Source: Plecoglossus altivelis (lineage: Eukaryota > Chordata > Actinopteri > Osmeriformes > Plecoglossidae). Taken from it: a stretch of 64,000 nucleotides of DNA. Shown here piece after piece: positions 1 to 10,720 of this stretch; the stretch's first letter is position 1, and every line of letters starts with the position of its first letter. The notes under the pieces are model-generated. The model was given only the letters and a program-made list of their open reading frames with translations, was not told the DNA's origin and made no database searches. Where the stretch lies: NCBI GenBank assembly GCA_036571765.1, contig BROE01000014.1, positions 15,785,897 through 15,849,896 of the forward strand, written 5' to 3'. The position numbers were made by a program, and so were the translations under genes.

Positions 1-291
1 AGAATAATATTTGTTAGTGTAGACAGTTCTGTGTTCCAAATTTTGAAGTAACAACTTTGGGACCGCCTTTTATTCTCTGAGCTCAATAATGCCCGTATGC
101 ATTAAGAGGTCAGTAAAGAAAGGCTTTGTCAAGTATGGTGTATCAGCCTGTCTGTATGTCTAATATAATGATAAAACAAGCATAACATAAGCAGACATCT
201 CATTGGTGCATTCAGAAAAGGGGACCTGCCAATATCCCACAAGCAGGTCCATCCCATTCCATCAGTAAAGATGAAAAATTATCTACAAGAT
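1..291. other. No recognised gene; left flank of segmental copy 1
   Basis: No exon-like Ig, transmembrane or tail coding segment was recognised here. The sequence homologous to the 7.4-9.7 kb region begins at about 292. The missing TM and tail exons of gene A should lie in or beyond this edge if that gene is complete. Confidence 0.4.
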
Positions 292-753
292 TATTTAAAA
301 CGTGTTCTCGGACTGTAAAAACATCAGCATCCATTACTACCACATACAAAGTCTTTCTTAAACAACATCCTGAACAATCCAACTGAACCCCATAGAGATG
401 CCTAAGGGATCAGATGACCTGATATCACAAGGTTCTGGATCAATATCACAGCCTTCACAAAAGCATGTTCACCAAATCATGAATATTCACTGTGTACTAA
501 ACCCTCATAAGACAGCAATTGTTCCCTTGTGTGGAAACTCCAGACAGTCTCACAATAAGCACTATCTGCAGTCACCAGCACAGGCAACACATGTTCAGGC
601 CACAGCGTATACAGTAAATATGTAGCTGATGCAAAGAGGAACAGCATTTGTGTGTCCAAACATTTAGCAGAAGCCCATGAATCAAGTCCTGCATTGTAGC
701 TGTGGGTCTTTTCCACAGTGCCAGTTTCCACAATTCAAACATTTCTCACTTAC

Positions 754-1020
754 CAAATACAGAGATGATCGATGGCTTAGATGAAGCATATCTATGCGTT
801 TTGGTGTTAAAGGCCTGACAGATGTAACTCCCATTCTGATTGGTCTGAATGTTCGTCAGTTGGAGCTCTGGTCTCTGATTGAACAGCGGTGCTCCATTCA
901 GGAGCCAGTGATACTCAGCTACAGGCTTGGAGTGGGCGGAGCAGGACAGTTTGACAGCTGACCCTGCAACATATTGTCCACCTAGAGGACTCACCTCCAC
1001 CACTGTGTCCTCAGGACCAT
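754..1020 (-). CDS. Gene A exon 4, Ig domain with YGPE start
   Basis: The exon is 267 nt, phase 1 to 1. Motifs are YGPEDTVVEV, VKLSCSAHS, YHWLLNG and NGSYICQAFN. The donor GTAAGTG follows VFG. Confidence 0.85.
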
Positions 1021-2928
1021 CTGCAATGCAGAGTCTCAGTCAAAAAGCAGCACTAGAGAGGTAAGCACTGCCATTACAACAGGCTCAGACCCAATCACAC
1101 ATCAATCAGACATCTATTATCCAATGATGTTAGTGTGAGAAAACAGAGACAGAATTTAGCCATGACACCCGAGTATGAGCAATCATACTGTGAGAAATCA
1201 TATGAATGTGCTATTAACACAGGAAGTGCAGTAATGAACAGCATGATGAACACTCCTGACAAAACTGTTCTCATGTAGAGTTGCCACATTAAAATCATCA
1301 CAAAGCCTTGGCTATCATGCACATAATAGGTATATATAGATGACTCACAGGAGATGGGTATGTTAAAAGGCTGGCTGATGTTATGACTGACAAGGTTGGT
1401 CACATTGCATCTCCATGGACCCTGGTCATAGCGGGTCACGTTGACTATAGTGAGACTGGCGTTTCCATCGCCAAGATGAACATTGTCACTGGCTGTGACC
1501 TCAGAGCTGCCATTCAACCAATGGTAGAAGGGGGAGGAGCCAGAGGAGGAACAGGACAGACTAACAGAACTGTTGAACTCCACTACATCTGAGGGACTGG
1601 CTGTAATTACAACATTGGAGACTGGCTCTGTGGGTTAAAACAAAATAATAACTTTTACTTTGCTAAGGAGACCATCCTACAAACTGTAGAACTGTTTTAG
1701 ATGTCCTTCTGTATATTTTCATCAACTCAACTGGATACTTTCAGAGGCAAGAAGACTTTAGAGATACTGTATAATGTGTGTTTGGAACCAAGTACTTGGT
1801 CTATTTCACCACCCATACCACAGACATTCACTAACTTCTTGCCACCTCTACAGGGAACATCTACTGAAAACCTTTAACCAGTCTTCCCTCACAACACTGT
1901 AAGCAACGTAGTACCTGTGTCGTTCTTCAAACATTGTTCTCATAAAACTAGCTCGAAAGTATTCAGAGCGATAATGACGAACCTTTAGTGACATCATGTA
2001 CAAGATGTTGTTACAGAGAACTCACCCAGCACCTGCAGTCTAGTAGTTCCAGATAGTGTTGCTCCTGCAGCAGGTGTGATGCTCACTGTATACACTCCAA
2101 TGTCTTCCATGGTCAGAGTCCTGAGCTCCAGAGATCCAGTGGATACATCCAGAGAGACTCTGTCCTGATACGCTGGTAAAACTTCAATTGGTTTATTATT
2201 TCTATATGTTAGTATATTAGTGGTAACATTTACCACCCAGGTGATGTTATCATGGGACTGGTTTGTTGGGGCAAGGTTTGTGGTGAAAATTACTTTCCCT
2301 TCTACTGCTCCATAGTGAAGGTTTGGCAAAAGTCCATCTCCATAACACAAGCCTGTAGAAGACAAACACAGTTTTGGTTTATATTATTACAGTAACATGC
2401 ATTGTGTTTTAATTAAATGAGGGCTGTTTCTGTTGAGTGAAAGCATTAAGATTTGAACTATGTTCATCAAAGTGCCCAGCATTTAAACAACTTCCTAAAG
2501 GTCAGGATCATACTATAATAAACATTCATAGTAAAACTTGGTGAGTAACGTTTTGGGTGATTAGAGGATGGGATCTTGATAGACCAACACATTCTGAAAC
2601 CGTAACGCACAGTAACAATACTGATGAAGGCAAACAGGGTTCAATAGAGTCTGTAACAAGTAACAGAATATCAGAGCGGACAAACCAGACAGATCAAACT
2701 CTTAACGTTAGTTAAGAGCCAGTTGGTTGAACAGGACAGTTCGCCTCATAAAATGCTCATGCTGTCAACAAACTGAAGTTGTTTCAATTCATTTAACCAC
2801 CAGACTGTATTAAATCACTAAGAAGTAATATTATGTTGAATGTATCTGAAGCCATTTAAAGCTAATAAATACGAAGTCTTACCTATAAGTATTACAAATA
2901 TTGTGAGCGTATAAGGAGAAGAATCCAT
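754..2928 (-). CDS. Gene A: CEACAM-like Ig-domain protein, 3' end outside window
   Basis: Four exons join in constant phase 1: 2883-2928, 2026-2352, 1349-1627 and 754-1020, about 306 codons. They encode a short signal peptide, a V-type domain and two C2/I-type Ig domains. The V domain keeps the core Trp and an R...D pair (QDRVSLDVSTGSLELR...MED), but the two disulfide positions are Phe and Val (VIFTTN and VYTVSI), as in CEACAM N domains. The second Ig domain has SLSC...WRC and the third KLSC...YIC. The third opens with YGPED, resembling the YGPD start of CEACAM C2 domains. Several N-x-S/T sites point to an extracellular glycoprotein. No TM or anchor exon was found before the left edge, so membrane attachment is unknown. 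Family membership is inferred from architecture and motifs; orthology is not established. Confidence 0.85.
1349..1627 (-). CDS. Gene A exon 3, Ig domain
   Basis: The exon is 279 nt, phase 1 to 1. It has SVSLSCSS in strand B, FYHWLNG around the core Trp and DQGPWRCNVTN in strand F, with several N-glycosylation sequons. Confidence 0.85.
2026..2352 (-). CDS. Gene A exon 2, cysteine-less V-type Ig domain
   Basis: The exon is 327 nt, phase 1 to 1, with acceptor CTTCTACAG and donor GTGAGT. It contains ITWVV (core Trp), the RVSLD...GSLEL stretch and MEDIGVYTV. No canonical cysteine pair is present. Confidence 0.85.
2883..2928 (-). CDS. Gene A exon 1, signal peptide
   Basis: The second of two nearby ATGs gives MDSSPYTLTIFVILIG with a hydrophobic core. 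The exon ends in phase 1 at a GTAAGA donor. The upstream ATG runs into a stop after 13 codons and would not splice in frame. Confidence 0.8.
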
Positions 2929-3147
2929 TCCATCCGTTTAACTCCAGAACACATGAAAAGATGAACCCTAATGACTAAACCTGAGCCAGTCGTTCCAATA
3001 AGCAGCTGAAAGTCAGCGAAGACTGATAGATCTACCTCAACACACTCCAAAGTCTGAACTGAACATGTTATCAATAGTAACAAGATAACTGATCCAAAGA
3101 CCTGCACACAAGCTGAGTAGACGGATGTACACTGCTTCCCAGTGTTT

Positions 3148-3153
3148 CTTATA
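3148..3153 (-). promoter_or_regulatory. Possible TATA-like element of gene A
   Basis: TATAAG on the minus strand, about 220 bases upstream of the gene A start codon. Position and motif fit only loosely, so this is a weak candidate. Confidence 0.2.
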
Positions 3154-3185
3154 ATGTACTGCACTCAACTGTTGACGAGGTTTTA

Positions 3186-3916
3186 TTGTAATGCACGGGT
3201 GTCAAATTTAAGGCCCGCGGAACGAATCTGTCTCGCAAGGTCATTTTACATGTTCCGCTAGATCTGAATTGTATTAAAATAAAATATAGTCTGCTTTACA
3301 GCGTACTTTGACAATAAACGGCATCTTCCAAAGTGTATTTCGATTTTGTAGCCCGCGAAATGACGGCACCCTGCCGCTAGATCGCAGTGGTTCCATATCG
3401 GTATTTACCTTGAAAAAATTGCATATAATCCCAAAATGTCCAAGAAGAGGAAAATTGATGCAAAGGAAAGACAATTTAATGAAACATGGAAAGTGAATAC
3501 ATGTTTGTGCTTCAAGGAGAAACATCAGAATGTCTTCTGTGTTATGAGGCAGTTTCGGTGAAGAAGGAATACATTTACGTCGGCAATTTGACACGAAACA
3601 GATAATTATGCTACATTATGCTATGTTACATTAAGCCTCGAAGAAAAACAAAAAATTGTCCATATGTTAAAAGGCAAACTGTACACGCAACGGAATAAGA
3701 TGTGCAATGTGCCTCAATATATTTATACATTTATGTTAATGTATGTAACATATCTGTACATCTCAATAAATAAGCATCAAATGCAGTTACAGTTATTTAA
3801 TATGTTATGGATTAGTTATATTTATACCGTTTTACAGTTACAACCGGCCCTTTTAGGTCAACCATAATGCTAATGTGGCCCTGGGTGAAAATGAGTTTTA
3901 CACCCATGTTCTAATG
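3186..3916. mobile_element. Deleted hAT-type transposon with 8-bp target duplication
   Basis: Near-matching terminal inverted repeats begin CACGGGTGTCAAA (3194) and CATGGGTGTAAAA (read inward from 3908). They are flanked by imperfect 8-bp direct repeats, ttgtaatg (3186-3193) and ttctaatg (3909-3916), the size typical of hAT insertions. Inside, from 3436, a broken frame reads MSKKRKIDAKERQFNETWK and then, in other frames, pieces such as LQGETSECLLCYEAVSVKKE and LSLEEKQKIVHMLKGKLY. These resemble the N-terminal zinc-finger part of ZBED-like hAT transposases. The element is about 715 bp, frameshifted and missing the catalytic region, so it is not autonomous. Confidence 0.75.
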
Positions 3917-5590
3917 GCTGGATTGCTTGGGGGGAAATCAGAAGTTGTTTGTCACTGCAACGTGTATTTCCAGACGAGGCTCAAGCAGGAATCATAATTG
4001 GTGTTGAATGACGCTGAAATGTAACATGTGTACGGCTGTGCGGTGTTCACTGTTCGCCAGAGAAAATACTGTATCTCATACTTTTATATGAACACACAAC
4101 TTGGCTTGCAGCATTTGCAGTTAAATTAATGGATTAGGTTTGAAAATGACGAAATTAAGGAAACAATAACTTTACACTTGTATTTCGTTATCGTATTTTA
4201 TATTCATTTGAACAAAGCAACATAGAAATATAGACTGTAATTAGAGAGTATGTTGACATTATTGCAATAGAGTAGATGGAAAAAAGGAAATGGATATCTG
4301 CATAATTCACATCCTTGGAAAGAGAGAAACATACTTTTGCATGAGGAAGGCTATTTTATGTGGAAAGATTCTGGAAACTACGATTGACCACACTGTACGT
4401 CGGCTTCACAAACATTTGAATCCCCCAGGTAATTCAGTCACTAGACTAAGAAAACATTCATGTGTTTTTAGTATTTCCTTGTTCAGTCGACTTCACTTGC
4501 AGTTTCTCTTCGATTTCAAATAGCAAATGTTAAACCTAATCAAATCACTAGTAGTTCCGTTTAGAACCAGTTCCTCATTAGACAGAAGGATTTTATTTTC
4601 CCTCATACTTAGATTACTATTACTGACCCAATTTTGATTGAATCATACTGGCTTTGAAAACCAGATACTCTGTAAATGTGACATGTTTTTACTTACTCCT
4701 TGTTGTTAAATACACAGTGAGACGATCGGCAACATGGAGTAATGTCCTCAAAAGAGTGTTTACATTTGTGGCTTTGCTGACAGGCTGATCAACAAGGAGG
4801 AGCAACAGAAAAGACACAGGACATTACAGGCCTGACAAGTCTACATGTAGAAGCTTCTGGATGAATCTAAATGGACCAGACGGCTCAAGGGAACCGAAGT
4901 TATTTGATCCCTTTATTGCTGCAATTGCACAAATTACTAAAGGTGATCAAGTCCAGAAAAACAAGGAAGACTGTGTGTTCCTCCTTTACCTTTGTCCTGA
5001 AGAGGTTAAAATGCATTATCACAATGTTTATTTAATAAAAATACACGATGCGTTTACAAACGTTGAATAATTAGGAATATTTCATATTTCATACTGGCAG
5101 AGTTCTATATGTATGTCAACTGCAGAGATACAATGGGATGAAAAACAGAAGTTGTTTGTTTGAGATATTTTAATATCTCTACTTCCTAAGTTTTTGGTTA
5201 AAAAAAGGACGCAGCCTCACCACTATTGCATGTGATGAATTTGACAGTTACAATCATTCTGTCTACTACATCAGACCATCAGCACCATCAGTAGTCTTTT
5301 CACCTTTTCCACTGTTCATACAACCACTCCTGTGTTCTTGATTTGTTCCATGTTGTCAGTGTTGTTAAGACTCTTTATTTCTTTGCAAAGCATCTTTGAG
5401 TTCATTTTGAAAAGCATCATAGAAAACCGATGGGTTATTAGTAGTAGTAGTATAATGTCCCAACACTTACTTTTCTCAGTAATAGTCTACACACACTTTC
5501 TCTTAATAAACTCGAATGAGCACCTCAGCTCAAATCCCTAATACTTCCGAGTAAAAACATCTTATCAATCATCACCCAATGCATTATTGT
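3917..5590. other. Intergenic, no recognised gene
   Basis: This is AT-rich sequence with only short, unsupported open frames. It separates gene A from the 3' end of unit B. Confidence 0.5.
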
Positions 5591-5598
5591 GATATTTC

Positions 5599-5604
5599 TT
5601 TATT
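5599..5604 (-). terminator. Polyadenylation signal of unit B
   Basis: AATAAA on the minus strand, about 530 bases after the stop. The aligned 3' UTR of gene D has AATAAA in the corresponding place. Confidence 0.6.
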
Positions 5605-5870
5605 ACAAAAAAATTGTAAATATAGCTACAACATTTGCCAATATATGTAAAAATGGTTTATTATCAAATGTACCTGAAAGAAGCGTGCAGTTTTCAAAAA
5701 GCATAGTGCAGTTGTAATATTACTGTAAATATAATCTAAATGGTCTTTATGTATTGGTGATGAAAGCCTTGAGAATACAGCATGTGGAATCATTCCAGCC
5801 CACAGAGAAGACATGACTCAGGTGACCAGAACACTGGGTGCTGAAGATGGGGCGAGAGCTGGGATCATCT

Positions 5871-5874
<4 letters not shown>

Positions 5875-5935
<61 letters not shown>

Positions 5936-6020
5936 GGAGAGAGAGAGAGAGGGAAAGGGAGCGAGAGAGAGAGAGACAGGGAGAGACGGAGAGACAGCGA
6001 GAGAGAAAGGGAGAGAGGTG
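5875..6020. repeat. (GA)n array in 3' UTR of unit B
   Basis: Nearly pure GA on the plus strand. An interrupted CT-rich tract occupies the corresponding place in gene D (about 17450-17540), so the array predates the inverted duplication. Confidence 0.9.
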
Positions 6021-6134
6021 AAGAGGGTGTGGGGTGCACAGGCCAGTATTCACCACAGGAACTAGGTGCAGTACTTCAGTTAATTCCAGTATGTCAGAGT
6101 TATCTCTACTGCTCTGAGAGAGAAATCTGCTAAC

Positions 6135-6167
6135 CTACCAGGGCAACTCCATTTCATATTCAGACTC
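6135..6167 (-). CDS. Unit B last coding exon with stop
   Basis: It encodes ESEYEMELPW and then TAG, homologous to ESEYETQLPR at the end of gene D. The preceding exon ends in phase 0, so the frame fits. Confidence 0.65.
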   Translation of the reverse strand, partial: ESEYEMELPW

Positions 6168-6271
6168 CTGGCGAGGATGTGAGACCATAAAGATGGAAAC
6201 AAAAGTTTGAGTCAGTCAGTGATTATTATTTATCACCCAAACAGGATGCAGGAGGCGACAGTAGAACTCAC

Positions 6272-6354
6272 TCCAGGCAGGGCACGAGGAGCTTGTACAG
6301 CTCTTGTTTTTGGATGGGGAACGTTTTCATAGGTCTGATCGCAGTTTCTAGAAC
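6272..6354 (-). CDS. Unit B cytoplasmic exon 2 with YENV
   Basis: The exon is 83 nt, the same length as gene D 16785-16867. It encodes SRNCDQTYENVPHPKT. YENV resembles an inhibitory tyrosine motif (YxxV) and also fits YxN (Grb2-type), but the residue two before Tyr is Gln, not the ITIM consensus. Confidence 0.65.
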
Positions 6355-6436
6355 CTGTGTAAAAACACAAAACAATGTCAGTCAGTCAGTCTGCCTGTCT
6401 GTCTGTCTGTTCTATATAAGGAGACACATATCTTAC

Positions 6437-6465
6437 CTGCGCCTAAGGAGTCTTTAGTCTTGTTC
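6437..6465 (-). CDS. Unit B cytoplasmic exon 1
   Basis: This 29-nt exon encodes LNKTKDSLGA and runs phase 2 to 1. It is homologous to the 23-nt exon at 15839-15861 of gene D. Confidence 0.65.
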
Positions 6466-6841
6466 CTGAACAACATAAAGAGCATGATTACATTATCCAT
6501 ACACCAACCCACACTGTCAAGATGACAATCTTGGCTCTGCAGTTCTTTAATGTCAAATGTAGAGTTCCCATGTCAAATGAACAGAGCTTTCTTTACAGAC
6601 ATTTTTGCCACTGACTGAATAGGAAGATGAAAAAGTAACTGAACTATCTGTTTTTGGCCCAGATTGATCTCAGTAGTTTTGTGTTTCTTCATGACACTTG
6701 TGATTTTATTCCTTTATCTCAGCTTTCTCTTAAGATTTGTCTTCTCATCAAAGACAAAAGTTCATTTGGACTCAATTTAGGTTTAAACAACTGCGTCAGA
6801 GACACAGAAAGTTAATGTGATGAGCGTAAGTGTAGACTTAC

Positions 6842-6956
6842 AGATGGTGGGTCAGGCCACAGTAGAGGCCCACAACTAAGGCCACCACAACCAGTGTCAC
6901 AGCTACAGCTATGCCAGCTGCTGCTCCTGGGCTCAACTCTGGGCTGGAGAGTTTGT
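6842..6956 (-). CDS. Unit B transmembrane exon
   Basis: The exon is 115 nt, phase 1 to 2. It encodes a short stalk (DKLSSPELSPG) and a long hydrophobic helix (AGIAVAVTLVVVALVVG) followed by LYCGLTHHL. It is almost base-for-base the inverted copy of the gene D TM exon at 15208-15322. Confidence 0.8.
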
Positions 6957-6964
6957 CTGTAAAA

Positions 6965-7090
6965 CCTACACACACATACAAGCAGACACACACACACACA
7001 TACAAGCAGACACACACGCACAAACACACACACACACATACACACACTCTCTCACACACACACATACAAGCACACAAAAACACATACATA
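6965..7090. repeat. (CA)n-rich array next to TM exon of unit B
   Basis: CA-rich sequence lies just upstream of the TM exon acceptor. The gene D TM exon has a GT/TATG array in the matching position. Confidence 0.85.
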
Positions 7091-7247
7091 CACCAATGCA
7101 GAAAACACACACATTTACACACTGTCTGTCAACACAGAGACAAGTTAGGTAATTATTAGGTTATTATTATAGGAATAATAATATTATTATAGGAATAATA
7201 ACCTAACCTTATTGCGATTGGCCATATATTTGCTTCTTTAACTTGAC

Positions 7248-7398
7248 CTTTTACCTTAAATGTGTGAACTATGTTTTTACTGTTTCCAGTGACGCCATTG
7301 GATGCAGTGCAGGTGTAGGCGCCACTATTGTTGTAGTGGATTTTGTCTATTGTGAGCACATGTGACTGTCCATTTAAACTTTTAACGTTTAAACACTG
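7248..7398 (-). pseudogene. Ig exon fragment, C-terminal half only
   Basis: It encodes HVLTIDKIHYNNSGAYTCTA and the following strand G. This matches the C-terminal half of the last Ig domain of gene D. The 5' half is replaced at about 7398 by the duplicated segment. The phase 1 donor is GTCAAG, weaker than in the other copies. Confidence 0.65.
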
Positions 7399-7860
7399 TA
7401 TTTAAAACGTGTTCTCGGACTGTAAAAACATCAGCATCCATCACTAGCACATACAAAGTCTTTCTTAAACAACATCCTGAACAATCCAACTGAACCCTAT
7501 AGTGATGCCTAAGGGATCAGATGACCTGATATCACAAGGTTCTGGATCAATATCACAGCCTTCACAAAAGCATATTCACCAAATCATGAATATTCACTGT
7601 GTACTAAACCCTCATGGGACAGCAATTGTTCCCTTGTGTGGAAACTCCAGACAGTCTCACAATAATCACCATCTGCAGTCACCAGCACAGGCTACACACG
7701 TTCAGGCCACAGCATATACAGTAGATATGTAGCTGATGCAAAGAGGAACAGCATTTCTGTGTCCAAACATCATGCAGAAGCCCATGAATCAAGTTCTGCA
7801 TTGTAGCTGTGGGTCTTTTCCACAGTGCCAGTTTCCACAATTCAAACATCTCTCACTTAC

Positions 7861-7998
7861 AGCGGTGCTGTTCAATGAGAGACCAATAGTACTGAGCTAC
7901 AGGCTTGGAGTGGGCGGAGCAGGACAGTTTGACAGCTGACCCTGCAACATACTGTCCACCTAGAGGACTCACCTCCACCACTGTGTCCTCAGGACCAT
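7861..7998 (-). pseudogene. Unit B third Ig exon copy, truncated to N-terminal half
   Basis: This copy is 138 nt against 267 nt. It starts YGPEDTVVEV and keeps KLSCSAHS, but jumps from just past the core Trp to the old GTAAGTG donor. The 129-nt loss is in frame, so phase 1 is kept, but strand F with its cysteine is missing. Confidence 0.7.
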
Positions 7999-8326
7999 CT
8001 GCAATGCAGAGTCTCAGTCAAAAAGCAGCACTAGAGATGTAAGCACTGCCATTACAACAGGCTCAGACCCAATCACACATCAATCACACATCTATTATCC
8101 AATGATGTTAGTGTGAGAAAACAGAGACAAAATTTAGCCATAACACCCAAGTATGAGCAATCATACTGTGAGAAATCATATGAATGTGCTGTTAACACAG
8201 GAAGTGCAGTAATGAACAGCATGATGAACACTCCTGACAAATCTGTTCTCATGTAGAGTTGCCACATTAAAATCACCAAAAAGCCTTGGCTATCATGCAC
8301 ATAATAGGTATATATAGATGACTCAC

Positions 8327-8598
8327 AGTACATGGGTATTTTAAAGGCTTGTCATGACTGACATGGTTGGTCACATTACATCTCCATGGACCCTGGTCAT
8401 AACGGGTCACGTTGACTATGGTGAGATTGGAGTTTCCATCGCCAAGATGAACATTGTCACTGGCTGTGACCTCAGAGCTAACGTTCAACCAATGGTAGAA
8501 GGGGGAGGAGCCAGAGGAGGAACAGGACAGACTAACAGAACTGTTGAACTCCACTACATCTGAGGGACTGGCTGTAATTACAACATTGGAGACTGGCT
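8327..8598 (-). pseudogene. Unit B second Ig exon copy, frameshifted
   Basis: This copy is 272 nt against 279 nt in gene A. A 7-nt net loss after the strand F cysteine changes the frame before the donor, so the phase no longer fits the next exon. The rest of the Ig domain is nearly identical to gene A. Confidence 0.75.
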
Positions 8599-8999
8599 CT
8601 GTGGGTTAAAACAAAAGAATAACTTTTACTTTGCTAAGGAGACCATCCTACAAACTGTAGAACTGTTTTAGATGTCCTTCTGTATATTTTCATCAACTCA
8701 ACTGGGTACTTTCAGAGACAAGACATTAGAGATGCTTTATAATGTGTGTTTGGAACCAAGTACTTGGTCTATTTCACCACCCATACCACAGACATTCACT
8801 GACTTCTTGCCACCTCTACAGGGAACATCTACTGAAAACCTTTAACCAGTCTTCCCTCACAACACTCACACTGTAAGCAACGTAGTACCTGTGTCGTTCT
8901 ACAAAAAGGATTCTCATAAAACTAGATTCAAAGTATTCAGAGCGATACTGACGAGCCTTTAGTGACATCATGTACAAGATGTTGTTACAGAAAACTCAC

Positions 9000-9302
9000 C
9001 CAGCACCCGCAGTGTAGTAGTCCTAGGTAGCGTTGGTCCTGCAGCAGGTGTGATGGTCACCGTATACCCTCCACTGTCTTTCATGGTCAGACTCCTGAGC
9101 TCCGGAGATCCAGTGGCTACATCCAGAGAGACTCTGTCTTGATACGCTGCTGTACCTTCAATTGGTTTATTAATTTAATATATTAGTATAGTATTGCTAC
9201 CATTTACCGCCCAGCTGATGCCATCACGGGGCTGGTTTGTTGGGGCAAGGGTTATGGTGAAATTCACTTGCTTGCTACTGCTCCATAGTGAAGGTTTAGC
9301 AA
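9000..9302 (-). pseudogene. Unit B V-domain exon remnant
   Basis: It is homologous to gene A exon 2, but stops appear early (TGA soon after NLHYGAVASK) and again near 9170. The exon start and neighbouring intron are deleted relative to gene A (about 2310-2647 missing). The donor GTGAGT is retained. Confidence 0.8.
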
Positions 9303-9558
9303 AAAGCTGAGTCTGTAGCAAGTAACAGAATATCAGAGTGGACAAACCAGACAGATCAAACCTTTAACGTTAGTTAAGAGCCAGTTGGTTGAACAGGACA
9401 GTTCGCCAAATAAAACTGCTCACGTTGAAAGCAAACTAAAGTTTTTTTTCGTTCATTTAACCACCAGTGTGTATTAAACGGCTATGAAGAGGCAATATTA
9501 TGTTGAAAGTAGATGTGTACATTTGAAGCAATTTCAAGAAAATAAATACCAGTCTTAC

Positions 9559-9613
9559 CTATAATGGTTATAAAATATATTGTAAATGTATGATAATAGC
9601 GAGAAGATTCCAT
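9559..9613 (-). CDS. Unit B signal-peptide exon copy
   Basis: The open reading frame MESSRYYHTFTIYFITIIG ends in phase 1 at GTAAGA. It is nine bases longer than the gene A counterpart and otherwise clearly homologous. Confidence 0.55.
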
Positions 9614-9727
9614 TCTATAAGTTTAACTCCACAACACATGAAAAAATGAACCCTAATGACTAAACCTGACCCAGTCGTCCCAATAATCAGATAGCAGTTG
9701 CCGAAGATTTATAGGTATACCTCAACG

Positions 9728-10590
9728 CTAGATCACACTAGATCACAGTTGCGAAACTGCAATTTTGAATAGTCAAATTAGTTTTGCAGGGTGTTTTCTT
9801 TGTTTTCTTTGATGGTCGAGGTTGGTTAAGGGACAATTTTTTGGGTGTATGTGAAGTCCTCTGTGAGTTTAAAAAAGACACAAAGGGCCGTGCAAATAAA
9901 ATTTGAATTTCAAATGTGTGTGCGTGTGTGGATCAGCAAGTGACATAAAGGAAATAAAAAAGATACACGCACCCTGCGCGCGTATCGAAAAGTTTCTGAT
10001 ACGCATCTCTTTGATCCTCCTCTCCTTGGAATTCATCGACTGAGTCGCTCTGCTCAAACACGGAACTCCCGAACGCGGCCCTCCTAAAGCACCCTTAAGA
10101 GCTCGTAAAGGTGACCAACCGTACATTCTAAGACTAATGGGTAGTTTACATACATTCCTCACCGCAATGAGACCAATGCGATGGTGCCACGGTGGGTAGC
10201 TACTCTAAACTGTGATCAAATATATGCATTGGGCAATAGTGATGATGTCACTTGACCGCTGCAATGCTCTTATTGAGTAGTGAACTGGATCTTGGGTCAT
10301 TGTCACCCGAACTAGGCGGTGGTGATGGTCTTTGGCACCTGTTATAGGCACCTGTGCCTTCCTGTTATAAAGAAGTAGGAAGTTTCATCACATGATCCTG
10401 TTTCTCCACAAGTCTGAGAGCTTTTCAGTCCCTCCATTTTGACATTCAGGGCTTTTAATGTGTGTACACAGCCCTGTCGTAAAAAAAAAAAAGAAAATCA
10501 GGTTTTAGGTTGTTGGTCAGAGGATGGTCTTCAGGGGGGGGGGGCAGCGTAGAGGGGCGTGGGTTGGGGCGAGGTTGAGAGGTCACCTAG
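9728..10590. other. Intergenic spacer between unit B and gene C
   Basis: No supported coding sequence was seen. This is the divergent-transcription interval between the minus-strand unit B and the plus-strand gene C, with poly-A and poly-G runs near 10480-10540. Confidence 0.5.
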
Positions 10591-10592
10591 GA

Positions 10593-10600
10593 TATAAAAG
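10593..10600 (+). promoter_or_regulatory. TATA box of gene C
   Basis: TATAAAAG lies 85 bases upstream of the gene C start codon, a sensible distance for a short 5' UTR beginning near 10625. Confidence 0.65.
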
Positions 10601-10677
10601 GAGACGGACGTCCTCCGGTCAACATCCTCCACCTCAAATAGGCTTCTGAAGAAGAAGGAACTAAGTCATCGTTCAGC

Positions 10678-10720
10678 ATGGATCCTAGGCTTCTTGTAAC
10701 GTTTGTTCTTTTGACATCAG
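10678..10720 (+). CDS. Gene C exon 1, signal peptide
   Basis: MDPRLLVTFVLLTSG with donor GTAGGT, phase 1. The ATG is the first after the predicted TATA-driven start. Confidence 0.8.

Larger units (their letters stand above)
5590..9613 (-). pseudogene. Unit B: chimeric CEACAM-like gene, 5' half decayed, 3' half intact
   Basis: The 3' half keeps clean exons: an Ig C-terminal half (7248 to about 7398), TM (6842-6956), tail exons (6437-6465, 6272-6354) and a last exon with stop (6135-6167). The 5' half (about 7399-9727) is a diverged copy of 292-3041. Its signal exon is open (9559-9613), but the V exon has in-frame stops and has lost its 5' end. The second Ig exon is 7 nt short, so it is frameshifted. 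The third Ig exon lacks 129 nt and its donor was rejoined. The copy junction at about 7398 falls inside an Ig exon. A full ordinary product is therefore unlikely, although transcripts carrying the TM and tail exons cannot be excluded. Assembly collapse or mis-joining is an alternative explanation. Confidence 0.7.
7399..9727. repeat. Segmental duplication, copy 2 of 292-3041
   Basis: The two segments align in the same orientation with high identity through exons and introns. Copy 2 has small indels and at least two larger deletions, inside the V exon/intron and inside the third Ig exon. The left junction cuts an unrelated Ig exon at about 7398. Confidence 0.85.

Noticed and set aside
398..625. 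75-codon plus-strand open frame conserved at 7502-7732
   Set aside because: Both copies lie in the recent segmental duplication, so similarity is expected without selection. There is no domain, signal or splice context, and the opposite strand is intron or 3' flank of gene A.
477..731. Minus-strand frame with a hydrophobic stretch, considered as the missing TM exon of gene A
   Set aside because: The copy in the duplication has stops in this frame, there is no clear acceptor, and it does not resemble the TM exons of gene D or unit B.
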